60,657 nt of DNA from JBAYGJ01 sp041649335. Lineage in GTDB: Bacteria > Patescibacteriota > Patescibacteriia > UBA10025 > JAHIVO01. Made by a program: the position numbers and the translations under genes. The notes beneath the pieces are model-generated. The model saw only the letters and a list, made by a program, of their open reading frames with translations, did no database searches and was not told where the DNA came from. Shown in pieces: positions 8,823-16,696 of this stretch (position 1 is the first letter of the stretch; each line of letters begins with the position of its first letter). The DNA lies in assembly GCA_041649335.1 (NCBI GenBank), contig JBAZNF010000002.1:1-60657 (forward strand), in the 5' to 3' direction.

Positions 8823-9534
8823 TGGTGAAATAATCGCTTACGTCATCATTCGCCTCAAGTTCTTCAAGTAATTTGTATATTTGTTCTTTCGCTGCCTCGT
8901 TCGGCGGGACGACTTTATTCATCGGGAGCATTTCCACGCCCGTTGCGTCCAGTGTAAATCCCTCGCGCTCGATGGCTTGGCCGACTTTTTGCACGTCTGC
9001 TGGCGCGGTGTAGACGCTGAAGCCCTCATCTTCCTCGACAATGTCATCTGCTCCGGCATCAATCATTTTTAAGGTAAACTCTTCCTTGTCTTTAATATTT
9101 GTTTTGGAGATGCGTATCGCTCCTTTCCTGGTGAACATATAGCTCACGCTGCCGGTGTTGCCGAGCGTACCGTTATATTTTGCTAATATTGAACGAATTT
9201 CCGTAGCTGAACGGTTCTTATTGTCAGTGGTGACATCAATAATAATTGCGGTTCCGTGAGGCCCGAATCCCTCATAGGTAACTTCTTCGATGGTGACGCC
9301 CTCAATTTCACCGGCCCCGCGGGCAATGGCCCGCTCAATGTTTTCATTGGGCATGTTCGACACCTTGGCCTTGTCTATAGCCATGCGCAGCCGAAAATTC
9401 ATGGTCGGGTCCTTCCCGCCCTGACGGGCGGCCACGCTAACCGCATTGGCCAGTTTGGTGAATAAGTTGCCGCGCCGGTTGTCAGAAACAGCTTTTTGTC
9501 TTTTTATTTGTGCCCATTTTGAATGACCGGACAT
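8809..9534 (-). CDS. yebC: YebC/PmpR-family protein
   Basis: 241 residues. The diagnostic N-terminus M-S-G-H-S-K-W-A-Q-I-K-R-Q-K is present, followed by N-I-E-R-A-I and the Y-E-G-F-G-P-H-G-T segment. The family has been described as DNA-binding regulators and, more recently, as translation factors that help ribosomes through difficult proline-containing sequences. It is first in the leftward operon; a strong extended -10 promoter lies 40 bases upstream of the ATG. The link to ruvC is conserved across bacteria; the link to glucan genes is local. Confidence 0.95.
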   Translation of the reverse strand: MSGHSKWAQIKRQKAVSDNRRGNLFTKLANAVSVAARQGGKDPTMNFRLRMAIDKAKVSNMPNENIERAIARGAGEIEGVTIEEVTYEGFGPHGTAIIIDVTTDNKNRSATEIRSILAKYNGTLGNTGSVSYMFTRKGAIRISKTNIKDKEEFTLKMIDAGADDIVEEDEGFSVYTAPADVQKVGQAIEREGFTLDATGVEMLPMNKVVPPNEAAKEQIYKLLEELEANDDVSDYFTNAEL

Positions 9535-9573
9535 GTGAATTTTTTTTCATTAATTTATCGATTTGCGTCGTTA

Positions 9574-9602
9574 ATTATATCATAATTTGGCGAAAAAATC
9601 AA
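9574..9602 (-). promoter_or_regulatory. Sigma-70 type promoter of yebC operon
   Basis: On the minus strand TTGATT (9602-9597), a 17-base spacer and TATAAT (9579-9574), with TG one base upstream of the -10 (extended -10). Predicted start near 9567, giving a 33-base leader before the yebC ATG at 9534. The -35 overlaps the T-tract and foot of the terminator hairpin at 9593-9638. Confidence 0.8.
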
Positions 9603-9638
9603 TCCCCACACCATTCGTTTACGAATGGTGTGGGGATT
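9593..9638 (-). terminator. Rho-independent terminator after thioredoxin-CcdA gene
   Basis: A perfect 18-bp inverted repeat (9601-9618 with 9621-9638; arm core CCCCACACCATTCGT) is followed on the minus strand by GATTTTTT. It lies about 80 bases past the stop of the gene at 9720 and overlaps the next promoter. Confidence 0.85.
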
Positions 9639-9719
9639 GCCCCGATGTGCACAGGGGGGTCTTAAGCGGCCAGCATTTTTTCCGTTAGAATATTTTCATG
9701 AGCCATCGCCTGATGGGCA

Positions 9720-10793
9720 CTATATCAGCAGGTAGATGCCAAGTGACAACAATATAATGCCCGCAACAGCATGAAGGAGCCTTAGTCGTCGCTGGCGGAT
9801 AGCTTCCAGTCGCTCGGGCTTAAGGCCATAATATACCGCCAGAGTGATGGCGATCATCGGCAGGATAAAAATCAAATTGTAATAGACCAGCCACTGCACG
9901 GCTTTTGGGAAGGTGGCTGACGTGCCCAGCATGCCGATAATGACAATATAGGGTCCGGATGTACAGGGCAGTAGGAATATGCTGACCACAATGCCGACGG
10001 CAAAAGCAATAAGCGGGTTGGTAACTGATTGGATAAGCTGTTTCAGCCGGGGACGCCAACCCATCGGGACTTCCATAAGAAATCCTTTGCCGTACCATAT
10101 CGCGTCTTTGATGTTAAACAACCCAAGGACGATGGCCAGTATGCCGATAATCCGTTGGATCCATACGGTCGTCCCAACCGCCGATACGGCCGAATATAAT
10201 CCCAGCCCCATGGCCAGATAGGAGAGGTAGATGGCCAGCGTAAAGGTTAAACCGGATACCAATGCGCGGCGCCGGCTTCCTGATGCCAATACCGTGCCCA
10301 TAAGAATGACCAGGACGGCGAAGGCGCACGGGTTGATGGCGTCCACCAGCGCGGCCCCACTCACTGACCAGACATTGAGGGAGGCGGATGGTGCGGTATC
10401 CTCGTGGGCAGTATTTGTCGCGGCGGGTGACGGTATGGCCGACGGCGGGGAGTTTAACGCCGCGATGATGGGTGAGTCGCCGACAAAATAATGCCCGTTG
10501 ATAATGGCGAACGGCACACCCTGGTCTGATGCCGGGACGCGGTATTGGCTGAACAGGCTGGTGAGTTCTTGGGCATTTTGCGCATTGGAATATACTTCCT
10601 TACTGACGATGTCATAACGCTCATCCAGGCGGTTGTCCTGGATATATTGCTTTACGATTTCACAATGCGGACAGCCTTCGCCCCAGTACAAATACACGGT
10701 CATTTTTTCCGTCTGGGCGTGCAGGGCGACCGGCACAATGAGAGCCGTCAGTATTAGGGCCATGACGGCGAGAGCAGTGCACATCCGATTCAT
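9720..10793 (-). CDS. Thioredoxin-like domain fused to CcdA/DsbD-type membrane domain
   Basis: 357 residues. A signal-like hydrophobic N-terminus (residues 1-26, ending L-H-A-Q) leads to a thioredoxin/glutaredoxin-like domain with the redox pair in Y-W-G-E-G-C-P-H-C at about residues 36-44. A polytopic membrane half follows, with the conserved Cys motifs N-P-C-A-F-A and L-P-C-T-S-G-P expected for CcdA/DsbD electron carriers. It likely passes reducing power across the membrane to extracytoplasmic thiols. The upstream ZIP gene is divergent. A Cys-rich surface protein at 21283 is a conceivable substrate, but this is only inference. Confidence 0.85.
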   Translation of the reverse strand: MNRMCTALAVMALILTALIVPVALHAQTEKMTVYLYWGEGCPHCEIVKQYIQDNRLDERYDIVSKEVYSNAQNAQELTSLFSQYRVPASDQGVPFAIINGHYFVGDSPIIAALNSPPSAIPSPAATNTAHEDTAPSASLNVWSVSGAALVDAINPCAFAVLVILMGTVLASGSRRRALVSGLTFTLAIYLSYLAMGLGLYSAVSAVGTTVWIQRIIGILAIVLGLFNIKDAIWYGKGFLMEVPMGWRPRLKQLIQSVTNPLIAFAVGIVVSIFLLPCTSGPYIVIIGMLGTSATFPKAVQWLVYYNLIFILPMIAITLAVYYGLKPERLEAIRQRRLRLLHAVAGIILLSLGIYLLI

Positions 10794-10812
10794 ATTGTTT
10801 TAGGCCAAATAA

Positions 10813-10821
10813 TGATAAGAT
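10813..10821 (+). promoter_or_regulatory. Extended -10 element of ZIP gene, possibly leaderless
   Basis: TGATAAGAT (TG at 10813-10814, -10 hexamer TAAGAT at 10816-10821). The ATG begins at 10828, seven bases after the hexamer, the expected transcription start. No good -35 or ribosome site is visible. Confidence 0.5.
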
Positions 10822-10827
10822 ATATGT

Positions 10828-11571
10828 ATGTCATCAGAATATATTATTCAAGTTTTGGTATTATCTGCACTTTCCGGGGCGGCCACTATTCTTGGGGTTA
10901 TCATCGGGATCAGGGTTAACCATAAATCCGGGATTGTATTCGGAGCCAGTTTTGCCGCCGGGATCATGATATTGATTTCATTATGCGAACTGATGCCGGC
11001 ATCGTTCCGGGAGGGGATGCATTGGGTGACGGTAGCCGGGGTGGCGGCTGGAGCAGCGGTATTATGGGTAGCCAGCGCCGTGCTGCCGCATTTCCATACT
11101 GCCCAAGAAATCGAGTCAGCAGGGCCAAAACGACTGATGACCATGGCCTATCTGTTGGCCATCGGACTGATACTCCATGACTTTCCGGAAGGGTTCGCCA
11201 TACCCAGCTCATTTCATTTTTCCGATTCGCTTGGTTTTATCGTGGTGATTGCGACGTTTATCCATAATATTCCCGAAGGGTACATTTTATCCGTGGCGGG
11301 ATCAGTGAATGGCCGGCGAAACATGTCCTATTATTCGGCTTTTTTTTCCGCCTTATCTACCTTAGCCGGTGCGATTTTCGGTTTGTTGCTGCTGGACCGT
11401 TTTCATGCCCTGAACCAATTTTTTTTGGCCGTAGCCGCGGGCGCCATGCTGTTTATTGCCTGCCATGAATTAATTCCATACGTGAAACATATCGGCCGCG
11501 GTAAAAAAATGTCTTTCCTCGGTTTCGGTGCGTCGTCGGCGGTATATTTACTGTTGCTGTTGATTTTTTAA
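10828..11571 (+). CDS. ZIP-family divalent metal transporter
   Basis: 247 residues with about eight hydrophobic segments. ZIP proteins import Zn2+, Fe2+ or Mn2+ into the cytosol. The two metal-site motifs of the family are clear: H-D-F-P-E-G-F-A at about residue 115 and H-N-I-P-E-G-Y at about 147, plus C-H-E-L-I-P in the penultimate helix. No His-rich cytosolic loop is seen. Divergent from the thioredoxin-CcdA gene and followed by the metal-associated DUF134/DUF5320 pair on the other strand, which fits a small metal/redox neighbourhood. Closest named relative is ZupT, but the metal is not determined. Confidence 0.9.
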   Translation: MSSEYIIQVLVLSALSGAATILGVIIGIRVNHKSGIVFGASFAAGIMILISLCELMPASFREGMHWVTVAGVAAGAAVLWVASAVLPHFHTAQEIESAGPKRLMTMAYLLAIGLILHDFPEGFAIPSSFHFSDSLGFIVVIATFIHNIPEGYILSVAGSVNGRRNMSYYSAFFSALSTLAGAIFGLLLLDRFHALNQFFLAVAAGAMLFIACHELIPYVKHIGRGKKMSFLGFGASSAVYLLLLLIF

Positions 11572-11580
11572 CATTACGTA

Positions 11581-11856
11581 TTACTTCTCAATGGCAATAG
11601 CTAGGCCCTCGCTAAGTGCTTGGGCGGTTTTTTTGCGGGCTGAACTTAAAATTCGCTGGATAGTGCTCTGAGAAGTTTTCATGTGCCGAGCGGCTTCAAT
11701 TTGTTCGTAACCCTTGACGTCTACCAGCCAAAACGCTTCCAGCTCTTCACGGGTAATGGAAATGACTTGTAATTGCTTCAGCGGTATGCCCCGTGGCTTG
11801 AAATACAGAGCGCCCGGGTCAATGCAGGTATGCCTTCTCAATCGCGGCCTTGGCAT
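11581..11856 (-). CDS. DUF134 (UPF0251) helix-turn-helix protein
   Basis: 91 residues from the ATG at 11856 (M-P-R-P-R-L-R-R); a longer start at 11901 lies inside a hairpin and is less likely. The sequence P-G-A-L-Y-F-K-P-R-G-I-P then the helix-turn-helix region (Y-E-Q-I-E-A-A-R-H-M-K-T-S-Q-S-T-I-Q-R-I-L) is typical of the DUF134 family, a sigma-region-4-like DNA-binding fold. These proteins are usually encoded beside DUF5320 and NifX/NifB-type metal proteins; here the DUF5320 gene is directly upstream. Probably a local transcription regulator. Confidence 0.85.
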   Translation of the reverse strand: MPRPRLRRHTCIDPGALYFKPRGIPLKQLQVISITREELEAFWLVDVKGYEQIEAARHMKTSQSTIQRILSSARKKTAQALSEGLAIAIEK

Positions 11857-11887
11857 ATTTTCTAATATATATTTATTAAAAGTATTC

Positions 11888-11916
11888 CCGAGCCCTTCCA
11901 TTAATGAAGAGCTCGG
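11888..11916 (-). terminator. Hairpin between DUF5320 and DUF134 genes
   Basis: Inverted repeat CCGAGC...GCTCGG with an inner CTTC/GAAG extension and one mismatch. On the minus strand it is followed by GAATACTTTTAATA, a weak T-tract. It could be an attenuator or partial terminator lowering DUF134 expression. Confidence 0.4.
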
Positions 11917-11932
11917 TTCCCAAGCCTTCTTT

Positions 11933-12178
11933 TTACTTTGACTGGCCTTTTAGGGCGGCTTTTTCTTCTTTCACTGCCTGCAGCTCTTCTGTGAGAATTT
12001 TTTCTTCATGATCGAGCGCTGCCATCTCATTCTTGGGGGAGATGAATCGCCTGGAACCGAAACCGTAACCACCGCGGCAACCTCGGCCCATTCTCATGCC
12101 TGCGCCGCAGGGGCCCATGCCCCAGCCAGCGCCTGGACCGCCGCCCCAGACAGGGCCTTGTCCGTTTTGTCTTGGCAT
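11933..12178 (-). CDS. DUF5320-type Gly/Met-rich small protein
   Basis: 81 residues. The N-terminal half is rich in Gly, Met and Arg with G-P-x-G motifs and two cysteines (M-G-P-C-G-A-G, G-R-G-C-R-G-G); the C-terminal half (about 48-76) is a charged coiled coil (EMAALDHEEKILTEELQAV). This layout is characteristic of DUF5320 proteins found next to DUF134 and Mo/Fe cofactor-related genes. Function is unknown; metal binding is suspected. Start supported by a ribosome site, AAGGA, 10 bases upstream. Confidence 0.75.
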   Translation of the reverse strand: MPRQNGQGPVWGGGPGAGWGMGPCGAGMRMGRGCRGGYGFGSRRFISPKNEMAALDHEEKILTEELQAVKEEKAALKGQSK

Positions 12179-12218
12179 ATATTTATTTCCTTGTTTAATG
12201 ATTAGTTCGACCTTTTAT

Positions 12219-12476
12219 TTATACTTTGTCGTGTTCGGAAAACTCCTTATTGAACATGGCGTCGTTTTTCCGCAGCCATTCAATCAGCATGGCTGCGTGT
12301 TCTTTTTCCTCATCGCGGTTATGCGCCAGTATCTTTTTGAGCCCTTCGTCCCTTGTCGCGTCAATGCGCTCCTGGTAATAATCAACCGCTTCAAGTTCCT
12401 CACGCAGGGATTGTGAGGCGCGGGCCAGTTCCAGCGTGATCTGCTCAAGGTTTTCTTCTTTCTCGAAATGTGGCAT
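12219..12476 (-). CDS. Encapsulated-ferritin-like (EncFtn) protein
   Basis: 85 residues. Strong resemblance to EncFtn cargo ferritins: E-E-L-E-A-V-D-Y-Y at residues 26-34 and H-N-R-D-E-E-K-E-H-A-A-M at 52-63, containing the Glu, Glu and His ligands of the decameric ferroxidase centre, then L-I-E-W-L-R. EncFtn oxidises Fe2+ and normally feeds iron into an encapsulin shell. No encapsulin gene is in the window, and the C-terminus (EFSEHDKV) has no recognisable shell-targeting peptide such as the LTVGSLRR type. It therefore may work alone or with a shell encoded elsewhere. Its promoter carries a palindrome over the -10. Confidence 0.88.
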   Translation of the reverse strand: MPHFEKEENLEQITLELARASQSLREELEAVDYYQERIDATRDEGLKKILAHNRDEEKEHAAMLIEWLRKNDAMFNKEFSEHDKV

Positions 12477-12540
12477 ACGCGTCGTTTATTAATGGTTTAG
12501 TATAGTATTGGGATGTATATGCATTAAGCCCCCTGTACAG

Positions 12541-12574
12541 TTATGAGTATATATTCATAATGATTATTTGTCAA
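12541..12574 (-). promoter_or_regulatory. Promoter of EncFtn gene with operator-like palindrome
   Basis: On the minus strand TTGACA (12574-12569), 17-base spacer, TATACT (12551-12546). The near-perfect palindrome TTATGAgTATATAtTCATAA (12541-12560) covers the -10 and predicted start. This placement suits a repressor, for example a metal- or redox-sensing one; the regulator is not known. Confidence 0.8.
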
Positions 12575-12589
12575 GTTCTATCTAAACGG

Positions 12590-12618
12590 TTGCCCACTTT
12601 CCATTTTTTTCGTATACT
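12590..12618 (+). promoter_or_regulatory. Promoter of phosphoglucose/phosphomannose isomerase gene
   Basis: TTGCCC (12590-12595), 17-base spacer, TATACT (12613-12618). Predicted start near 12625, 27 bases before the ATG. Divergent from the EncFtn promoter. Confidence 0.7.
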
Positions 12619-12651
12619 GGTTCCATAAGACTATTAAATATCTTTACATTT

Positions 12652-13722
12652 ATGAACATTTTGGACGACTATAAGACTATGAAAAAATTTGACCGCTCAA
12701 ACATGCTCAGTTCCATTGAGTCGGTCGGTCTCCAGTGCCAGCAGGCCTGGTCCGAAGTGAAGCGGATACGCATTCCCAAAAACTACCGCCGGGTAAAAAA
12801 TATTGTCATCAATGGCATGGGGGGATCGGCTTTGGGCGGCCATGTTATTGGCACGTTATTCCACAAGCGGCTGCCCGTACCTTTCCATGTTATTAATAGC
12901 TATACACTGCCGGGCTGGGTGAACAAGGATACTCTGTATATTCTCTCTAGCTATTCAGGCACGACCGAGGAGGTCTTGGCCACGTTCAATGAAGCACGGC
13001 GCCGGCACGCGAAGCTCCTCATTATTTGCGCCGGCGGCCAGCTGGCAAAATTGGCAAAACGATTTCGGGTACCGGCCTATGTTTTTGAGCCGCGATTCAA
13101 CCCGTGCAACCAGCCGCGGATGGGTTTGGGGTATTCGATTTTCGGCCAGGTAGCTCTGTTGAAGCGGTGCGGGCTCCTGCCTATTTCGGACGGCGATTTT
13201 CAGAAAACGGTGGCCACGGTCCGTGAATGGCACAAGAAATTCGGCGCCCGCAACCCGTTAAAAAAGAATCCGGCGAAAAGAATGGCCGCTGGCCTGGTCG
13301 GCCGCATTCCGATCATCACCGCGGCCGAACATTTGTCAGGCAACGCGCATATCCTGGCCAACCAAATCAACGAGAACGCGAAGACGTTTTCCGCGTATTA
13401 CCTCCTGTCCGAATTGAACCACCACCTGATGGAAGGGCTCCATTTCCCGCGCGCAAACCGGAAAATTCTGCACTTCATCTCATTGGAATCCGCACGGTAT
13501 TTGCCGAGCATGACCAAGCGGTTTGCCATCACCAATAAGGTACTCGACAAAAACGGCATCAAGCATTCCACCTACAAAACCTCCAGCCGGACACCGATGG
13601 AGGAGGTCGTTGAAGTGCTGCTTTTCGGGAGCTATATGAATTATTACCTGGCGCTGTCAAACAGGCAGGACCCGTCACCGATACTGTTCGTGGACTATTT
13701 CAAGGCAGCGCTGAAAAAGTAA
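12652..13722 (+). CDS. Bifunctional phosphoglucose/phosphomannose isomerase
   Basis: 356 residues, usual for the bifunctional PGI/PMI group first known from archaea. It interconverts glucose-6-P, fructose-6-P and mannose-6-P. The N-terminal SIS domain begins with I-V-I-N-G-M-G-G-S-A-L-G-G at about residues 50-62, and has the phosphate-binding S-S-Y-S-G-T-T-E-E at about 102-110. The C-terminal half contains N-Q-I-N-E-N-A-K and E-L-N-H-H-L-M-E, carrying the catalytic Glu and His. No ribosome site is evident. It links the glucan/sugar-phosphate pool to the membrane glycosyltransferase-like genes that follow. Confidence 0.9.
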   Translation: MNILDDYKTMKKFDRSNMLSSIESVGLQCQQAWSEVKRIRIPKNYRRVKNIVINGMGGSALGGHVIGTLFHKRLPVPFHVINSYTLPGWVNKDTLYILSSYSGTTEEVLATFNEARRRHAKLLIICAGGQLAKLAKRFRVPAYVFEPRFNPCNQPRMGLGYSIFGQVALLKRCGLLPISDGDFQKTVATVREWHKKFGARNPLKKNPAKRMAAGLVGRIPIITAAEHLSGNAHILANQINENAKTFSAYYLLSELNHHLMEGLHFPRANRKILHFISLESARYLPSMTKRFAITNKVLDKNGIKHSTYKTSSRTPMEEVVEVLLFGSYMNYYLALSNRQDPSPILFVDYFKAALKK

Positions 13723-13780
13723 GGCCGGGCATTTTTTCAAGGGGATTGACGCTTTACGGATGGTTGCTTAAGATACACAT

Positions 13781-13816
13781 GTCTCCACAACCATGCTTGG
13801 TGGAGACTTTTGTCTT
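13781..13816 (+). terminator. Rho-independent terminator after isomerase gene
   Basis: GTCTCCAC...GTGGAGAC 8-bp stem with an AA/TT extension, then TTTTGTCTT, about 60 bases after the stop codon at 13722. Confidence 0.75.
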
Positions 13817-13827
13817 ACGCCATTGGT

Positions 13828-13836
13828 TGATATAAT
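13828..13836 (+). promoter_or_regulatory. Extended -10 (TGATATAAT), probably leaderless start
   Basis: TGA at 13828-13830 followed directly by TATAAT (13831-13836). The ATG of the next gene is at 13843, seven bases after the hexamer, so transcription would begin at the start codon. No ribosome site is visible. Confidence 0.65.
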
Positions 13837-13842
13837 GTATCC

Positions 13843-15417
13843 ATGCACAACGAGCGTAAGATTAGCCATTTTTTTGTTAATCAGTGGTCCTGGATTAGCT
13901 ACCTGGTAATTTTTATTATTACGTTTGTTTTTTTTACCTGGCTGCAGGCTCCGGCATCGTTCCCGGACCCGGATTCCTTTTACCATACGGAGATGTCCCT
14001 GCTGATCCCCTCCGAGGGGATCCAGAAGACATTTCCCTGGCTGCAGGCCACTATTTTGAAGGATTCTTTCATTGACCAGCATTTTTTATACCACGTATTC
14101 CTGATGCCTTTTACCCATGCCATGAACCCGATCCAGGGCGCCAAGCTGGCCACGGTATTCCTGGGGGCGGGCTTATTGACCCTTTTTTACTGGTTGATGC
14201 GCGCCCAGAAGATAAAATTCGCCTTCGTATTCACGATGGCGCTTTTAGCCTCCATGCCGTTTGTTTTCCGCATCAATTTGGTCAAAGCGCCGGTTGTGTC
14301 CATTATTTTGCTGCTGGTCGGGCTATATTTGATGTTCCGGCACCGGTATTTTTTGCTTTTTGGGCTATCGTTCGCATTTGTTTGGGCCTATGGCGGGTTC
14401 ATTCTCATAATCGTTTTTACCGGGGTATACGCTGTCGTGTCCGTATTTGCCGATTTGTGGCGGCATGAGAGGGCGCGTAATTTTTTTATCGTCCTGAGCC
14501 ATAACCGGGAGGTCAGGCTTTTTATCGCCTCCTGTCTGGGGGTGGTGGCCGGGCTGATCATCAATCCGTACTTTCCCAATAACATCAGTTTTTACTGGCA
14601 TCAGCTGGTTCAGATAGGGATTATCAATTACCGTTCCGTCATTTCCGTCGGCAATGAGTGGTACCCGTATTCTTTTTTCGATTTAACCGCCAATACCGCG
14701 CTGGTGTCGATTTTGGTATTAGCGTCGATTTTATCTACAGTCCTCCAGTACCGGCCACCGACCAAAAAAGTCGTGACATTATTTTTCATTTATATCCTGT
14801 TTTTCGCCTTTACCCTGAAGTCGCGGCGGTACGTGGAATATTACGTGCCGTTCGGTATTTTATTTTCCGCATTTGCCTTAGGACAGCATATGTATCATCT
14901 GGAATGGCGCCGCGTCTGGTCGCGTGCATTATCGTTGTATATGCAGCACCGGATCGTCGGAACGATATTGATCGTATATTTTTTGACCACCATCCCCACG
15001 GTGATTATTAAGGATATACATTCTACGCATCACGACTATACGTCAGGCATCCCGGTTACCCGGTTTGCCGGTGTGGGCAGCTGGCTGGCGGAGTATTCCG
15101 AGCCGGGGGATATCGTATTCCATTCCAGTTGGGACGAATTTCCGGTCCTGTTTTACCACAGCCCGAAGGATTATTACATAGCCGGATTGGACCCGACCTT
15201 TACCTATGAATACAGCAAAGAGCTGTATCGGCAGATGGTGGACATTACTTTGGGCAGCCAGTCTACATACCTCTATCGGGACATTACGGAAAATTTTCAC
15301 GCGAAATACGTGCTGGTCGAAGCGAATCATTTCAAGATGAACAGTAATATCAAGGCTAATGCGGGCTTTACGGAAGTATATAAGGATAAAGACGCGACGT
15401 TGTATCAAGTAAACTAA
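13843..15417 (+). CDS. GT-C-type integral membrane glycosyltransferase-like protein (STT3-like)
   Basis: 524 residues, about 11-12 hydrophobic segments and a soluble C-terminal part. Early in the first external loop it has F-P-D-P-D-S-F-Y-H-T at about residues 43-52, the acidic metal-binding type motif seen in oligosaccharyltransferase STT3/PglB and other GT-C enzymes. The soluble region after about residue 390 contains W-L-A-E-Y-S-E-P-G-D-I-V, like the globular domains of STT3-related proteins. A role in sugar or oligosaccharide transfer on the outer face of the membrane is likely, but no WWDYG-type signature was found. First of three same-strand membrane genes. Confidence 0.65.
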   Translation: MHNERKISHFFVNQWSWISYLVIFIITFVFFTWLQAPASFPDPDSFYHTEMSLLIPSEGIQKTFPWLQATILKDSFIDQHFLYHVFLMPFTHAMNPIQGAKLATVFLGAGLLTLFYWLMRAQKIKFAFVFTMALLASMPFVFRINLVKAPVVSIILLLVGLYLMFRHRYFLLFGLSFAFVWAYGGFILIIVFTGVYAVVSVFADLWRHERARNFFIVLSHNREVRLFIASCLGVVAGLIINPYFPNNISFYWHQLVQIGIINYRSVISVGNEWYPYSFFDLTANTALVSILVLASILSTVLQYRPPTKKVVTLFFIYILFFAFTLKSRRYVEYYVPFGILFSAFALGQHMYHLEWRRVWSRALSLYMQHRIVGTILIVYFLTTIPTVIIKDIHSTHHDYTSGIPVTRFAGVGSWLAEYSEPGDIVFHSSWDEFPVLFYHSPKDYYIAGLDPTFTYEYSKELYRQMVDITLGSQSTYLYRDITENFHAKYVLVEANHFKMNSNIKANAGFTEVYKDKDATLYQVN

Positions 15418-15427
15418 TAGAATCAAC

Positions 15428-16690
15428 ATGCCGGGGCCAGAAAAAACGCTAGCAGTCAAATCAAAAAAGCCTTTAATTATAATTGTGGTGTTTGCGATTT
15501 TCCTGGGCGGCGGCGTATGGTGGGCGCATTCCAGCCCGTCAAAATTTGCGAGTTGGTTGCCGGGCGGCGGCGTCAGCGTAACCCGTGACGACCAGGAGCT
15601 GTCAGTCTATTTTGAAAGGGTAGGCTTTGTCCGTGCGCATAGCGTTCCGTATAAGGAGAACCGGATTGAATATCCGATTCTTGGCACAATGTATCTGTCC
15701 CTCCCGGCACTGGCCAGCGGCGATGAAGCCGGTTACGCGCTTTGGCTGATGATCCTCAACAGCCTGTCGGCCGTGGCGCTGATGTATGTTACGTACCGCC
15801 TGCTGGCGCTATTGGGCCGCCCACACTCATTATTGTGGCTGTTTTTTCTGCCGGGGGTGGCATATTTTACGTTAAACCGTTTTGATATTTGGCCGGCTTT
15901 ACTGGTCCAGCTGAGTTTGCTGATGCTGTTCACAAAGCGGTGGAATTGGGCTTTTGTATTGCTGTGCGCGAGTTTTCTGGCCAAAGGGTACGCGATTCTT
16001 CTGTTCCCGATTTTTTTCGCTTATTGGCTGAGCCAGACAAAGCGGCCGGAGGTCAGTTTATGGAAAAACAAGCCGCTCTGGCTCCTCGTCGGGCCGGTCC
16101 TGGTCGTGATACTGTTGATGGTTGCGATGGCCGGAGGGCAAAATGGGCTGTTCCCTTACTATTTCCAGTCCACCCGCGGGTTCGCATTCGGTAGTGCGTA
16201 TACGATTTATATTATTGGGCTGACGTTCCTGATTCAGGAGCGCTGGCTGGTTATCATGATCGGCATTGCGACAAAAGTCATGTTGTTGGTACAGTTTATC
16301 CTGCCTGCGTTAATGTATGGCGGATACGCATTTTTTAGGCGTTTTATCCGTCAGACGGACGACGTCGTCCACTGGTCAACTATCGTTATTGCCGTGTATA
16401 TCCTCTTTTCCCCTTATTATTCACCGCAGTGGCTGTTGTGGCTTGTCCCGCTGTTGTTATTATGGCGGGCGTCTACAGTGGCCGGCCTGGCTGCCTTCGC
16501 CTATGGGCTGATGGCGTATTTGGAATTTCCCATAGCCATTAATGTATTTGGTTTTGATTCTATCCAGTATAATATGTTAGTGTTGGCGCGAACCGTATTA
16601 TTAGTTTCGATCGTTGTCATCGGGGCGGTCCAATTAAGGCGACGCGCGGACACGGCAGTCCCGCCGGCACCACTTCCCCTCCACTCATAA
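15428..16690 (+). CDS. DUF2029/GT87-like membrane mannosyltransferase-like protein
   Basis: 420 residues with about ten hydrophobic segments. The N-terminal loop after the first segment contains R-D-D-Q-E-L-S-V-Y-F and E-Y-P-I-L-G-T, and L-L-W-L-F-F-L-P-G-V-A-Y-F-T-L-N-R-F-D is reminiscent of GT87/DUF2029 polyprenyl-phosphate mannosyltransferase-like proteins. Such enzymes use lipid-linked sugars to build envelope glycans. Ten bases after the STT3-like gene and six before the next one, so probably one transcript. Exact reaction unknown. Confidence 0.6.
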   Translation: MPGPEKTLAVKSKKPLIIIVVFAIFLGGGVWWAHSSPSKFASWLPGGGVSVTRDDQELSVYFERVGFVRAHSVPYKENRIEYPILGTMYLSLPALASGDEAGYALWLMILNSLSAVALMYVTYRLLALLGRPHSLLWLFFLPGVAYFTLNRFDIWPALLVQLSLLMLFTKRWNWAFVLLCASFLAKGYAILLFPIFFAYWLSQTKRPEVSLWKNKPLWLLVGPVLVVILLMVAMAGGQNGLFPYYFQSTRGFAFGSAYTIYIIGLTFLIQERWLVIMIGIATKVMLLVQFILPALMYGGYAFFRRFIRQTDDVVHWSTIVIAVYILFSPYYSPQWLLWLVPLLLLWRASTVAGLAAFAYGLMAYLEFPIAINVFGFDSIQYNMLVLARTVLLVSIVVIGAVQLRRRADTAVPPAPLPLHS

Positions 16691-16696
16691 AACAAC

